Under the pieces are notes generated by a model, which worked only from the letters and a program-made list of their open reading frames with translations, did not search any database and was not told the DNA's origin. Source: JALOAT01 sp041677345 (GTDB lineage Bacteria; Pseudomonadota; Gammaproteobacteria; Thiohalomonadales; Thiohalomonadaceae). From it: a stretch of 64,000 bases of DNA. The translations under genes were made by a program, and so were the position numbers. Below are positions 45,086 through 53,858 of this stretch, in pieces (positions within the stretch are counted from its first letter, which is position 1; each line of letters opens with the position of its first letter). The stretch is taken from positions 1 to 64,000 of the forward strand of contig JBAYQE010000003.1 in NCBI GenBank assembly GCA_041677345.1, read 5' to 3'.

Positions 45086-45565
45086 ATGGCGGTCATTGCC
45101 CTGTATCCCGGCTCCTTTGATCCGATCACCAACGGTCACACCGACCTGGTGGAGCGCGCTACGCGCATTTTCGATCGGGTCATCGTCGCCGTGGCCGCGA
45201 GTGCAAAGAAATCGCCCCTGTTCAGCCTTGAAGAGCGGGTGGAACTCGCACGCCAGGTGCTGGTCGGATTGCCTGACGTGGAGGTGGTTGGTTTCGATTC
45301 GCTGCTGGTCGATTTCGCCCGCGAGCAGGGCGCCCATGTGATCCTGCGCGGTCTGCGGGCAGTGTCCGACTTCGAGTATGAAATCCAGCTCGCCGGCATG
45401 AACCGTCACCTCGACGCCGAACTGGAAACCGTGTTTCTCACCCCGGCGGAAAGCCTGTCGTTCATTTCCTCCAGTCTCGTGAAGGAAATTGCCGGCCTGG
45501 GTGGGGATGTGTCGGCCTTCGTACACCCGGTGGTACGGGCTGCGTTGAATAACAGAATGCGCTAA
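45086..45565 (+). CDS. coaD: Phosphopantetheine adenylyltransferase
   Basis: CoaD makes dephospho-CoA from phosphopantetheine and ATP. The 159-residue protein has the nucleotidyltransferase motif YPGSFDPITNGH, RGLRAVSDFEYEIQLAGMN, and the second motif FISSSLVKEI. The ATG at 45086 fits the family start exactly. The next gene encodes a ferredoxin, a frequent pairing. Confidence 0.97.
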   Translation: MAVIALYPGSFDPITNGHTDLVERATRIFDRVIVAVAASAKKSPLFSLEERVELARQVLVGLPDVEVVGFDSLLVDFAREQGAHVILRGLRAVSDFEYEIQLAGMNRHLDAELETVFLTPAESLSFISSSLVKEIAGLGGDVSAFVHPVVRAALNNRMR

Positions 45566-45606
45566 TATTCGCCAACTTTGAGAATTATTGCTGGAGGACG
45601 TTTCCC

Positions 45607-45855
45607 ATGGCATTGATGATTACCGACGAGTGCATCAACTGCGACGTGTGCGAGCCCGAGTGCCCGAACAGCGCGATCTCCCAGGGTGACGAGATCTACG
45701 TGATCGATCCCGCCCTGTGCACCGAATGCGTGGGTCACTACGATACTCCGCAATGCATCGAGGTCTGCCCCGTCGATTGCATCGTCAAGGACCCTGACCA
45801 GGAGGAAAGCAAGGAGGAACTCCTGGCGAAGTACGAGCGCCTGCAGAACGCCTGA
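45607..45855 (+). CDS. YfhL-type 2[4Fe-4S] ferredoxin
   Basis: An 82-residue electron carrier of the Alvin/YfhL type. The first cluster motif is CINCDVCEPECP. The second has an insertion, C-x2-C-x8-C-x3-C (CTECVGHYDTPQCIEVCP), which marks this subfamily. The ATG follows GGAGG with good spacing. It lies 41 nt after coaD and is followed by a strong terminator. The redox partner is unknown. Confidence 0.93.
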   Translation: MALMITDECINCDVCEPECPNSAISQGDEIYVIDPALCTECVGHYDTPQCIEVCPVDCIVKDPDQEESKEELLAKYERLQNA

Positions 45856-45875
45856 CGCGTCGCCGGCCGTCCACG

Positions 45876-45916
45876 AAAAGGCCCCCGCAGGGATCCTGCC
45901 GGGGCCTTTTTGTTTT
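45876..45916 (+). terminator. Rho-independent terminator after the ferredoxin gene
   Basis: A long GC-rich stem (AAAAGGCCCC pairing with GGGGCCTTTT, plus an inner GCAGG/CCTGC) is followed by TTTTTGTTTT. It ends the coaD-ferredoxin unit. The A-run on the other side could let it work in both directions. Confidence 0.85.
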
Positions 45917-46059
45917 GCACCGGCCGGCACCGGTAGCGTCGTTATCAGCGCAAACGACCTGATAAAAACAAATGTTTCCGCCAAGCATGGTATGCATCTG
46001 GCCAGGCTCGGGGCCGGCGGCTAAATATTAAACGTCCACAGCCGCTTCGCGAGTTCACC

Positions 46060-46935
46060 ATGGATGGCAAGGTTGCGGAGCATTACCTCGGGGGCTCGGT
46101 CGGGCACCTCGAACACATTGATTCGCTGGGTGAGGTCCTCGAGAGTCATTACGATTGGCTCTGGGCGGTCCAGCGTGCCCTGGTATGCGGCGAGCCCGGC
46201 GCGCATGCCAAGTGCCGCTTGAGCGACTGGCTGGCGGCGTCGCACGGGTTGCCGCAGGAGGCCCAGGGCTTGATCAGCCTGGTGGTTCACCGCCACCGTG
46301 CCGTGCACGGCGCGGCTGAGGCCCTGCTGGCACACCCTCACGACCGTGGCCGCATGGCGGCTGCGCGCTACGATGCCTTTCTCCACGCACGCAAGGCCTT
46401 CAAGGAGGCCGCCGTACAACTGGAGCGTGCCCTGTGGAACAGCACATGCCTGCTGGACGCGCTCACCGGTCTGCGCAACCGCCACGGCATGTTCATGGAA
46501 CTGCGCGAGGAACAACAACGCGCACGGCGCGACGGCCGTCCTTGCACACTCGCCATGATGGACATCGATCACTTCAAGGCCATCAACGATGGCCATGGCC
46601 ACGACGGCGGCGATGTGGTGCTACGCACCCTCACGCGCCTGGCCACTCTGTGCCTGCGCCCGTACGACCGCATCTATCGCTACGGTGGCGAGGAGTTCCT
46701 CCTCTGCCTGCCTGATACCAGCACAGCGCAGGCCGCCGCGATCATTGAGCGCCTGCGCGAGGAGATCGCCATGACCACGGTGTGTGCAGGGCATCAGCCC
46801 CTGCATGTCACCGCCTCCTTCGGCATCGCACCGCTGGACCTCCAGCGCCCGGTGGAAGCCAGCCTCGCCCAGGCGGATGCCGCCCTGTACCGCGCCAAGG
46901 CGCAAGGGCGCAACCGTGTCGTTGCCGTGAGCTGA
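46060..46935 (+). CDS. Diguanylate cyclase with N-terminal CZB zinc-binding domain (DgcZ-like)
   Basis: The 291-residue cytoplasmic protein joins a chemoreceptor zinc-binding (CZB) domain (about 25-100) to a GGDEF domain (about 130-291). The CZB ligand pattern is visible: SHYDW, CRLSDWL and HRHRAVH. E. coli DgcZ has the same order and is inhibited by zinc. The active site is YGGEEF, and an RPYD inhibitory site lies five residues before it, so product inhibition is likely. No strong ribosome site precedes the ATG. Confidence 0.88.
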   Translation: MDGKVAEHYLGGSVGHLEHIDSLGEVLESHYDWLWAVQRALVCGEPGAHAKCRLSDWLAASHGLPQEAQGLISLVVHRHRAVHGAAEALLAHPHDRGRMAAARYDAFLHARKAFKEAAVQLERALWNSTCLLDALTGLRNRHGMFMELREEQQRARRDGRPCTLAMMDIDHFKAINDGHGHDGGDVVLRTLTRLATLCLRPYDRIYRYGGEEFLLCLPDTSTAQAAAIIERLREEIAMTTVCAGHQPLHVTASFGIAPLDLQRPVEASLAQADAALYRAKAQGRNRVVAVS

Positions 46936-46980
46936 GCCCGGGAAGGGCGGTGTCCAACAATCCCTGTGTCGGATTCCTGG

Positions 46981-47796
46981 TCAGCGCTGGCAGTGCGGGC
47001 AGTAGTACGTTGAGCGCTGGCCGGTGATGATCTGGCGGATGGGCGTACCGCAGGACGGGCACGGTTCTCCCGCACGGCCATACACGCGCAGCTCCTGCGC
47101 GAAATAGCCGGGCCGACCATCACCTCCCACGAAATCGCGCAGGGTGGTACCGCCTGCCGCGATGGAATCAGTGAGCACCTGCTTGATGCAGCACACCAAT
47201 GTCTCCATGCGCTTGCGGCTGATACGCCCGACGGCCCGCTGCGGATGGATGCCCGCCAGAAACAATGACTCGCTGGCATAGATGTTCCCCACACCCACCA
47301 CCACGCTCGCATCCATGATGAACGCCTTCACGGGTAGCTTGCGGCCGTGCGCTCGCGCACACAGATAGTCCGCGTCGAGGTCCGCGCCGAGCGGTTCCGG
47401 CCCGAGGTCGCGCAGCAGCGCATGCTGCTGCACATCGCCGGTGCACCACAGGGCGGCACCGAAACGCCGTGGATCGCTGAGCCGCAGGCAGTGGCCGCTG
47501 TCGAGCACCAGGTCCAGGTGATCGTGCTTGCCGGGAGGCGTGGCAGCAGGCAGCACGCGCAGGCTGCCGGACATGCCCAGGTGCAGCAGTGCGGTGCCGT
47601 GCGCGGTGCGAAGCAGCAGGTATTTCGCGCGTCGCGCCACGGCTTCGATGCGTGCGCCCGTAAGTCCTGTGATCAGGTCGTCGGTGATGGGCCAGCGCAG
47701 GCGCCGCTCGCGCACGATGACCTCGCGCACGCGCCGTCCCTGCACATGCGGGGTGATGCCGCGGCGGGTGGTCTCCACTTCGGGCAATTCAGGCAT
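46981..47796 (-). CDS. mutM: Formamidopyrimidine-DNA glycosylase
   Basis: MutM removes 8-oxoguanine and other oxidised bases. After removal of Met, Pro of MPELPEVET is the catalytic amine; the 271-residue protein also has the helix-two-turn-helix and the C-terminal zinc finger CPSCGTPIRQ...YYCPHC. I start it at the ATG at 47794-47796 so that Pro is residue 2. It lies 18 nt after a DUF4340 gene at the end of an ABC exporter operon. Confidence 0.96.
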   Translation of the reverse strand: MPELPEVETTRRGITPHVQGRRVREVIVRERRLRWPITDDLITGLTGARIEAVARRAKYLLLRTAHGTALLHLGMSGSLRVLPAATPPGKHDHLDLVLDSGHCLRLSDPRRFGAALWCTGDVQQHALLRDLGPEPLGADLDADYLCARAHGRKLPVKAFIMDASVVVGVGNIYASESLFLAGIHPQRAVGRISRKRMETLVCCIKQVLTDSIAAGGTTLRDFVGGDGRPGYFAQELRVYGRAGEPCPSCGTPIRQIITGQRSTYYCPHCQR

Positions 47797-47814
47797 GGCG
47801 GTACTCACGCGCCC

Positions 47815-48666
47815 TCAGGGCGACGGGTCCATGGGCAAGGTGAACAGGCGTTCGGCAGCCTCGGCGGTGAGCCGGTATTCGAGCCCGAGTTCCGGGCGTG
47901 CCAGTATCAGCCCGGGTTGGCGAGCCATGACGGCGAAGCTGATCTCGCTGCCATCGGCAAGTTCCACACGCACCGCACCGCGGCTGCGACGTGGCGTGTG
48001 CCGGGTGACGTCCAGTGCACGCGTATGCCGCCAGTGCTCCAGCAAGCTGTTGACCGCATCGGCGCTGAAGCCGGCAGGCTCCGGCAGCGCTGCCCAGCGC
48101 CCCTCACGCTGCACCACTTCGAGATCGGGCAGGTGCAGCGCGGTGATGCGTGCATCCGGCGGCAGCAGGGCGGTGTCCACGAAGGTCGGATACTCACCCA
48201 CCAGGTGGTAGTAGCCGCTGCCGTCGATGAGGTGCACCGCCTCACCGATACGCACGTAACGGCGCTGTTCGAGGGCGGCCTGCACACCGACGTCGATGAC
48301 CGTGTCGTCGTTGTAGACGATGCGCAGTTCGGGTTGATCCAGGCCCAGCACCGTGAGGTCCGCCTCGGCGGCGTCATAGCGGCCGAGACTCGCGGCCTGT
48401 GCAATCCTCAGCACCGCCTGCGCCCGGTAATCACTGGCCGGGATCGTCACCGGCGCCACCAGCCACCAGCGGTCGGCGCGTCGCTCGAAGGCCACCATGC
48501 TGCCGTCGGGGCGCTCCACGCGCAGGTGCGTGATGTCCCCGGGCTTGAGCGCCGTGATGACGGTCGGCGCCGGATTACGCTCAAGCGCCGGTTCGAACAG
48601 GGCGACCGCCGCGAGCAGGAGGATGGCGACAAGCAGGACCAGATTGAGGAGCAGGCGTGAGCGCAT
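47815..48666 (-). CDS. DUF4340 domain membrane-anchored protein
   Basis: A 283-residue protein with one N-terminal membrane helix (about 5-24) and a periplasmic beta-rich DUF4340 region with repeated modules (WWLVAPVTIPASDYRAQAVLR). DUF4340 genes usually accompany Gld-type ABC transporters, as here. Its role is unknown; it may contact cell-surface or envelope substrates. It starts 2 nt after the GldG-like gene. Confidence 0.85.
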   Translation of the reverse strand: MRSRLLLNLVLLVAILLLAAVALFEPALERNPAPTVITALKPGDITHLRVERPDGSMVAFERRADRWWLVAPVTIPASDYRAQAVLRIAQAASLGRYDAAEADLTVLGLDQPELRIVYNDDTVIDVGVQAALEQRRYVRIGEAVHLIDGSGYYHLVGEYPTFVDTALLPPDARITALHLPDLEVVQREGRWAALPEPAGFSADAVNSLLEHWRHTRALDVTRHTPRRSRGAVRVELADGSEISFAVMARQPGLILARPELGLEYRLTAEAAERLFTLPMDPSP

Positions 48667-48668
48667 GG

Positions 48669-50030
48669 TCAACGGTCGCGGCGGCGCAGCCAAAGGGTGA
48701 GGCCGGTGGCAATCAGCGCACCGGGGATGAGCAGCAGAAAGCCCGCGGCCATGATGACTGACAGCGTGGGTGTCAGGGTCAGCGCCACGTCCGGTGCGGC
48801 ACGCGGGGGGATGTTGATGAAGGCGTCATCGTGGCTGAGCCAGTTCACCAGACGGTTGCCCAGATCCAGATTGGCGCCGTTGCCGATGAAGGCGTTGGAC
48901 AGGAAATCGCCGTCGCCGATCACCACCACACGCTGGGTGCGGCGCGTATCGCCGTCGCCCAGTTCACGCGTGAACGCGAGGCCCAGGTCCAGCGGCCCGG
49001 CCAGGTCGCTGTCCTTGTCGAAGCTTACCGCGCCTTCCAGGGCGCCGGTTTCCGACCAACTCCGCGCCACCGTGCGCAGCAACGGTGACACACTCCAGTC
49101 CTGCGCCGGGTCGGCGCGCAACCCCGCTGCGGTAGGGAAGAGCGTGAGGCTGTCGAGACCTTCCGTGGCCGTGTGCAACGGGTAATCGGCGACCACGGCG
49201 AAGGTCGCATTACCGATACCCAGCACCTCTGTGGTGGGGTCTACCACCACGCCCTCGTGGAGCGTCAGGCCCAGGAGTGCGGCCAGCGGCTCGAGCCCGC
49301 GCCATTCGCCCGGTTCGAGGAACCACAGCAGGTTGCCGCCCGCCGCCACATGGTCGCGCAGGATCCGGACTTCACCGGGCAGGAGGTTCACTTGCGGGCT
49401 GGCGATCACCACGGCGGTGGTCTGCGTGGGGATGGACGGGGTTTCGGCCAGATTCACCCGGTCGAGCAGAAAGCCCTTGTGTTCCAACTGTTGACCGAAA
49501 CTGCCCAGGTCGTGGTTGGCCCGCCCGCGTGGTTTGCGCTCACCATGACCCTGCAGGAACAGAAACCGGCGCTCGGCGCTGCGTGCAAGGCGCTGCAATG
49601 CGTTGGTGAAGGCCTCTTCGGAAAGTGCCTGTACGTTTTCGCGCCGGCCCTCGTATTCAACGACCATCTCGCCTTCCATGGTCACGCCGTGGTCACGCAC
49701 CTTGTCCGGATGCAGATCCGGATTCACGAAGCGCAGGTCCAGACGCGCATGGTGGCGCTGATAACGCGCGATGAAATCGGCGATGGCGCGGCGCGAGGCG
49801 GTGAGCTCGCTCTCACGTGCGAAGGCCGTGACGGTGATCGGCTCGTCCAGCGTGGCGAGCAATGCCACGCTGGCCTCGGCCAGGGTATGGCGGCCGCTGG
49901 CGGTCCAGTCGGCCTGCACGTGGTAACGCGTGCTGAGCCAGGCCACGAGCCCGATCGCGACGAGAAACAGTACCGTGAAGACGTAGCCCTGCAGGCGCAA
50001 CCGGCGTTTACTTTTCCTGTTCAGTTCCAT
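48669..50030 (-). CDS. GldG-like ABC transporter auxiliary protein
   Basis: The 453-residue protein has an N-terminal membrane helix (about 14-35), a large extracytoplasmic region with GldG-family features (YHVQADWTASGRHTLAEAS; FLQGHGERKP; LLPGEVRILRDHVAAGGNLLWFLEPGE), and a C-terminal helix (about 425-447). In Bacteroidetes GldG acts with GldA and GldF in gliding; in proteobacteria the system has no settled function. It lies 3 nt after the permease gene. Confidence 0.86.
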   Translation of the reverse strand: MELNRKSKRRLRLQGYVFTVLFLVAIGLVAWLSTRYHVQADWTASGRHTLAEASVALLATLDEPITVTAFARESELTASRRAIADFIARYQRHHARLDLRFVNPDLHPDKVRDHGVTMEGEMVVEYEGRRENVQALSEEAFTNALQRLARSAERRFLFLQGHGERKPRGRANHDLGSFGQQLEHKGFLLDRVNLAETPSIPTQTTAVVIASPQVNLLPGEVRILRDHVAAGGNLLWFLEPGEWRGLEPLAALLGLTLHEGVVVDPTTEVLGIGNATFAVVADYPLHTATEGLDSLTLFPTAAGLRADPAQDWSVSPLLRTVARSWSETGALEGAVSFDKDSDLAGPLDLGLAFTRELGDGDTRRTQRVVVIGDGDFLSNAFIGNGANLDLGNRLVNWLSHDDAFINIPPRAAPDVALTLTPTLSVIMAAGFLLLIPGALIATGLTLWLRRRDR

Positions 50031-50033
50031 GGC

Positions 50034-50792
50034 TCAGTGCTGGAGACGGTCGGCGTCGAGGCGACGGATGCTGAACACGACGAAAACCGTGATGAACAGC
50101 AGGTAGTAGACGATGTCGCTGGTATCGAAGATGCCACGCAACATGGCCTGGTAATGCCGTTGCAGTGAGAGATAGGCGAACACGCCCGACTGGCCGGCAT
50201 CGCCCACGGCACGCCCGGCCCAATCGATGATCCACGGCAGCAGCAGCATGCCGAAGGTGCCCACCGCCGCCACCGTGGGCTGGGCGGTGAGCGTGGACAG
50301 CCACAATCCCGCGGCCGCGAAGGCACTCAGCATGAGCATGAGCCCGAGCAACCCCGCCGCAAAGGTGCCGAGGTCGAGGCTGCCGGCGAACAGCAACGAC
50401 AGCGGCATGAGTGCGAGCAGCAACAGCAGGATGCCCAGGAAGGTCATCACGCCCAGATACTTGCCCAGGATGATCTCGGTCATGGAGACCGGCGCCGAGA
50501 ACAACAGCGGCAGCGTACCCGCGCGCCGCTCCTCACTGACAAGGCGCATGGTGAGCAGCGGGATCACCAGCAGCAGCACGCTGGTCGCGTTGGCGAACAG
50601 CGGTGCGACGATCACCTCGGTGACACCCAAAGGGTTCTCCAGCATGGCGAGTCGCGGCTGCAAGGCCACGTATTCCTCTATCTGGGCCAGGAACAGGAAG
50701 GCCATGATGAATTGCACCACCGCCAGGATGGACCAGGCAAGCGGTGACAGGAACAGGCTGCGCAGCTCACGCGCGGCAATGTGGCCGATCAT
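50034..50792 (-). CDS. GldF-like ABC-2 type permease
   Basis: A 252-residue inner-membrane protein with six hydrophobic segments and the ABC-2 permease pattern MRLVSEERRAGTLPLLFSAPVSMTEIILGKYLG. It overlaps the ATPase gene by 4 bp. With the ATPase it should form the membrane core of the exporter. Confidence 0.9.
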   Translation of the reverse strand: MIGHIAARELRSLFLSPLAWSILAVVQFIMAFLFLAQIEEYVALQPRLAMLENPLGVTEVIVAPLFANATSVLLLVIPLLTMRLVSEERRAGTLPLLFSAPVSMTEIILGKYLGVMTFLGILLLLLALMPLSLLFAGSLDLGTFAAGLLGLMLMLSAFAAAGLWLSTLTAQPTVAAVGTFGMLLLPWIIDWAGRAVGDAGQSGVFAYLSLQRHYQAMLRGIFDTSDIVYYLLFITVFVVFSIRRLDADRLQH

Positions 50793-51736
50793 GCGGCGGC
50801 GGCCTCCTCCGGTTCGGTGGTGGTGATGTCCACGAAGATGTCTTCCAGGGTGCGTCGCTCGGGCGTCAGCTCGAACAGGCCCCAGCCCTCGCGCACGGCA
50901 CGCTCGGCGATGAGTTCGGCCGGGCTGTACTGGGGGTCGTGGTGTACGCGGATGTGCTCGGCGTCGGCGGCTTCAGCGCACTGCACACCGGCGATGTCCG
51001 TGAGCGCTTCCACCGGCGGCGGTGCCCGCAGGCCGATGAGCAGGCTGGAGCTCTGCATGCGGCGGGTGAGCCCTTCGATGCTGTCGGCGAGCACCAGTTC
51101 GCCGCGGTTGATGATCTGCACGCGCGAACAGGTGGCCTGCACTTCAGGCAGGATGTGAGTGGACAGGATCACGCTGTGCTCCTTGCCCAGTTCGCGGATG
51201 AGCGCGCGGATCTCGCGGATCTGGATGGGATCGAGACCCACCGTGGGCTCATCGAGAATCACCACGTCGGGCTGGTGGATGATGGCCTGGGCGATGCCGA
51301 CGCGCTGCTGATAACCCTTGGACAGGTTGCCGATGAGGCGCCGGCCCACCTGTTCCAGGCCGCAGCGCTCCTTCGCACGCGTCACGGCCGCGGCAACATG
51401 GGGACGTGCGATGCGGTTGAGACGTGCGCAGAAGCGCAGGTACTCATCCACCGTGAACTCGCGGTAGACAGGCGGCTGCTCGGGCAGGTAACCGAGCGCG
51501 GCCTTGGCCGCTTTCGGGTGCTCCAGGATATCGATGCCGTTGATGGCCACACGACCGGCGCTGGGTGCCAGGTTGCCGGTGATCACCTGCATGGTGGTGG
51601 ACTTGCCCGCACCGTTGGGACCGAGGAAACCGAGCACTTCACCGCGCCGGACGTCGAAACTCACGTCCTTTACCGCGCAGGTGGTGCCGTAGTAGCGATA
51701 CAGATTGCTGACGGAGATGAGACGGTCCATGGCCAT
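50789..51736 (-). CDS. GldA-like ABC transporter ATP-binding protein
   Basis: The 315-residue ATPase has Walker A FLGPNGAGKSTTMQ, the signature LSKGYQQRVGIAQA (the LSKGY form typical of the GldA group), Walker B VVILDEPTVGLDP and the switch STHIL. It is the first gene of a five-gene leftward unit ending in mutM. Two ATGs (51736 and 51730) are possible; neither has a clear ribosome site. Confidence 0.92.
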   Translation of the reverse strand: MAMDRLISVSNLYRYYGTTCAVKDVSFDVRRGEVLGFLGPNGAGKSTTMQVITGNLAPSAGRVAINGIDILEHPKAAKAALGYLPEQPPVYREFTVDEYLRFCARLNRIARPHVAAAVTRAKERCGLEQVGRRLIGNLSKGYQQRVGIAQAIIHQPDVVILDEPTVGLDPIQIREIRALIRELGKEHSVILSTHILPEVQATCSRVQIINRGELVLADSIEGLTRRMQSSSLLIGLRAPPPVEALTDIAGVQCAEAADAEHIRVHHDPQYSPAELIAERAVREGWGLFELTPERRTLEDIFVDITTTEPEEAAAA

Positions 51737-51827
51737 GGGGACGTATTATTTTTCAGTGGTCGCGGGATGCCAATACCGGCACAAGGGCTGTTAACCTAGC
51801 ATTTCGTCACGGTCTATCTCTCCATCC

Positions 51828-53801
51828 ATGGAATCCAGCCTGTTGTTAGGTGCCGATACCGGCGGCACCTTCACCGACTTCGTGCTCTTTGACGGCGAAC
51901 ACCTGCGCGTGCACAAGGTGCTGTCCACGCCAGAGGCACCGGAACGCGCGATTCTACAGGGTATTGGCGAACTGGGCCTGTCCGATCGACTGCACCGCTT
52001 GCAGGTGGTGCACGGTTCCACGGTGGCCACCAATGCCGTGTTGGAATCCAACGGCGTGCGCACGGTGTTCGTCACCAACCGGGGCTTCGCCGACCTGCTC
52101 GCCATCGGCCGTCAGGCGCGCAGTGCGCTTTATGACCTGCAGCCTCCACCGCCGCGACTGCCTGTGCCCCCGGAACTCTGCCTGGAGACGGGCGGCCGGG
52201 TGGGGGCGGATGGCCGGGTGCTCGAACCCCTCGATGACGAGGCGCTGGCGGAACTGGGGCGTCGGCTGCGTGCGCTCGCACCGCGCGCGGTGGCGATCAA
52301 CCTGCTGTTTTCCTGGCTCGCACCGGAATTGGAGCGTGCCATCCGGCGCCAAGTTCCTGCGGACGTGTTTGTCTCGTGTTCCTCCGAGGTGCTCCCCGAG
52401 CAGGGCGAATACGAGCGTGGCGTGGCCACCTGGCTGAACGCCTGGGTGGGACCGCTGGTGCAAGGCTATCTGATGCGGCTCGGTGCGGGACTCGCCCCTG
52501 CCCGCCTGAGCGTGATGCAGAGCTCGGGGGAGACTGTGGCTGCAGCCCAGGCCAGCCGCGAGGCGGTGCGCCTGCTGCTGTCCGGCCCTGCCGGAGGCCT
52601 GGCCGGCGCCCGCTTCGTTGCGGCCTGTGCCGGCCGTGCACGGTTGCTCACCTTCGATATGGGCGGCACCTCCACCGACGTGGCCCTCATCGACGGCGCG
52701 CCGCGCCTTACCCGCGAGGGCCGCATCGGCCCCTGGCCGGTGGCGGTGCCCATGGTGGATATGCACACCATCGGCGCCGGCGGCGGCTCCATCGCGCGGG
52801 TGGATGCAGGCGGGCTGCTGCATGTGGGACCGGCCTCCGCGGGGGCCTCGCCCGGCCCGGCCTGCTATGGTCGCGGCGGTCGCCTGGCCACGGTGACCGA
52901 CGCCAACCTGGTACTCGGGCGTTTGCGCCCGGACGCCTTCCTGGGCGGACGCATGCACCTGGACGTGGAGGCAGCGCGCCACGCCCTGCAGCCCGTGGCC
53001 GAGGCCCTCGGCTGTGCGGTGGAGGAGGCGGCACTGGGTGTGATCGCGCTGGCCGACGAGCACATGGCCGCGGCCCTGCGGGTCGCCTCGGTGCAGCGCG
53101 GGGTGGACCCGCGCGGACTCACCCTGGTCTCATTCGGCGGCGCCGGCGGCCTGCATGTGTGCGCCCTGGCGGCGGCCCTCGGCATGCAGCATGCGCTGGT
53201 GCCGGTGCAGGCAGGCGTGTTGTCGGCCCTGGGCATGCTGGCGGCACCCCGCGGCCGCCAGTGCTCGCGCACCCGTCTCGCCCTGCTGGACCACCTGACG
53301 GACGCGGAACTCGAGGCGGAATTCGACGCACTCGCCGTGGAGGGTATTGCGGAACTGGCCGCGGAAGGTCTCGCACCCGAAGCCATCACCCGGCACCCGC
53401 GCCTCGACCTGCGCTATCGGGGCCAGTCCTACACCCTGGACGTGGCCTGGGAGGGCGTGGAGCGCAGCCGTGAGGCCTTCCACGCGGCCCATCGCGCCCG
53501 CTTCGGACATGACCTGCGCCAGGACGTGGAGCTGGTGAACCTGCGCCTCGGCCTGCAGGGCCCCGCGCCTGAGATGCGCCTGCCGCCGCTGTCTCCACGC
53601 CCCGAGGCAATGGCCACGGCACGGGTGACGCTGTGGGGCCAGGACGACCCCGTGGAGGTCTACGCACGGGAGCAACTGGCGGCCGGCCAGGTGATCACGG
53701 GACCGGCACTGGTCACAGAGGCCGTGGCCACCACCTACGTGGCGCCGGGCTGGTGCGCCTCGGTGGATGCGGTGGGCAACCTGGTGCTGGACGCGGACTA
53801 G
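51828..53801 (+). CDS. Hydantoinase/oxoprolinase HyuA-like protein
   Basis: A 657-residue ATP-grasp-like/actin-fold enzyme of the hydantoinase A family, with the phosphate-binding opening LGADTGGTFTDFVLF, the VHGSTVATNAVLE motif, LLTFDMGGTSTDVALID and TIGAGGGSIARVD. Relatives hydrolyse hydantoins or 5-oxoproline, or carboxylate acetone or acetophenone, usually with a HyuB-like partner. No HyuB gene is adjacent, so the reaction cannot be assigned. It stands alone between divergent and convergent neighbours. Confidence 0.85.
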   Translation: MESSLLLGADTGGTFTDFVLFDGEHLRVHKVLSTPEAPERAILQGIGELGLSDRLHRLQVVHGSTVATNAVLESNGVRTVFVTNRGFADLLAIGRQARSALYDLQPPPPRLPVPPELCLETGGRVGADGRVLEPLDDEALAELGRRLRALAPRAVAINLLFSWLAPELERAIRRQVPADVFVSCSSEVLPEQGEYERGVATWLNAWVGPLVQGYLMRLGAGLAPARLSVMQSSGETVAAAQASREAVRLLLSGPAGGLAGARFVAACAGRARLLTFDMGGTSTDVALIDGAPRLTREGRIGPWPVAVPMVDMHTIGAGGGSIARVDAGGLLHVGPASAGASPGPACYGRGGRLATVTDANLVLGRLRPDAFLGGRMHLDVEAARHALQPVAEALGCAVEEAALGVIALADEHMAAALRVASVQRGVDPRGLTLVSFGGAGGLHVCALAAALGMQHALVPVQAGVLSALGMLAAPRGRQCSRTRLALLDHLTDAELEAEFDALAVEGIAELAAEGLAPEAITRHPRLDLRYRGQSYTLDVAWEGVERSREAFHAAHRARFGHDLRQDVELVNLRLGLQGPAPEMRLPPLSPRPEAMATARVTLWGQDDPVEVYAREQLAAGQVITGPALVTEAVATTYVAPGWCASVDAVGNLVLDAD

Positions 53802-53858
53802 CCGGGCATCCGGCACTCGCAACGGCGGCGACAGCGCGCTTCGCGAAGCATGCCCTTG

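Noticed and set aside
51954..53063. 369-codon minus-strand frame
   Set aside because: It is antisense to the HyuA-like gene and has no recognisable sequence.
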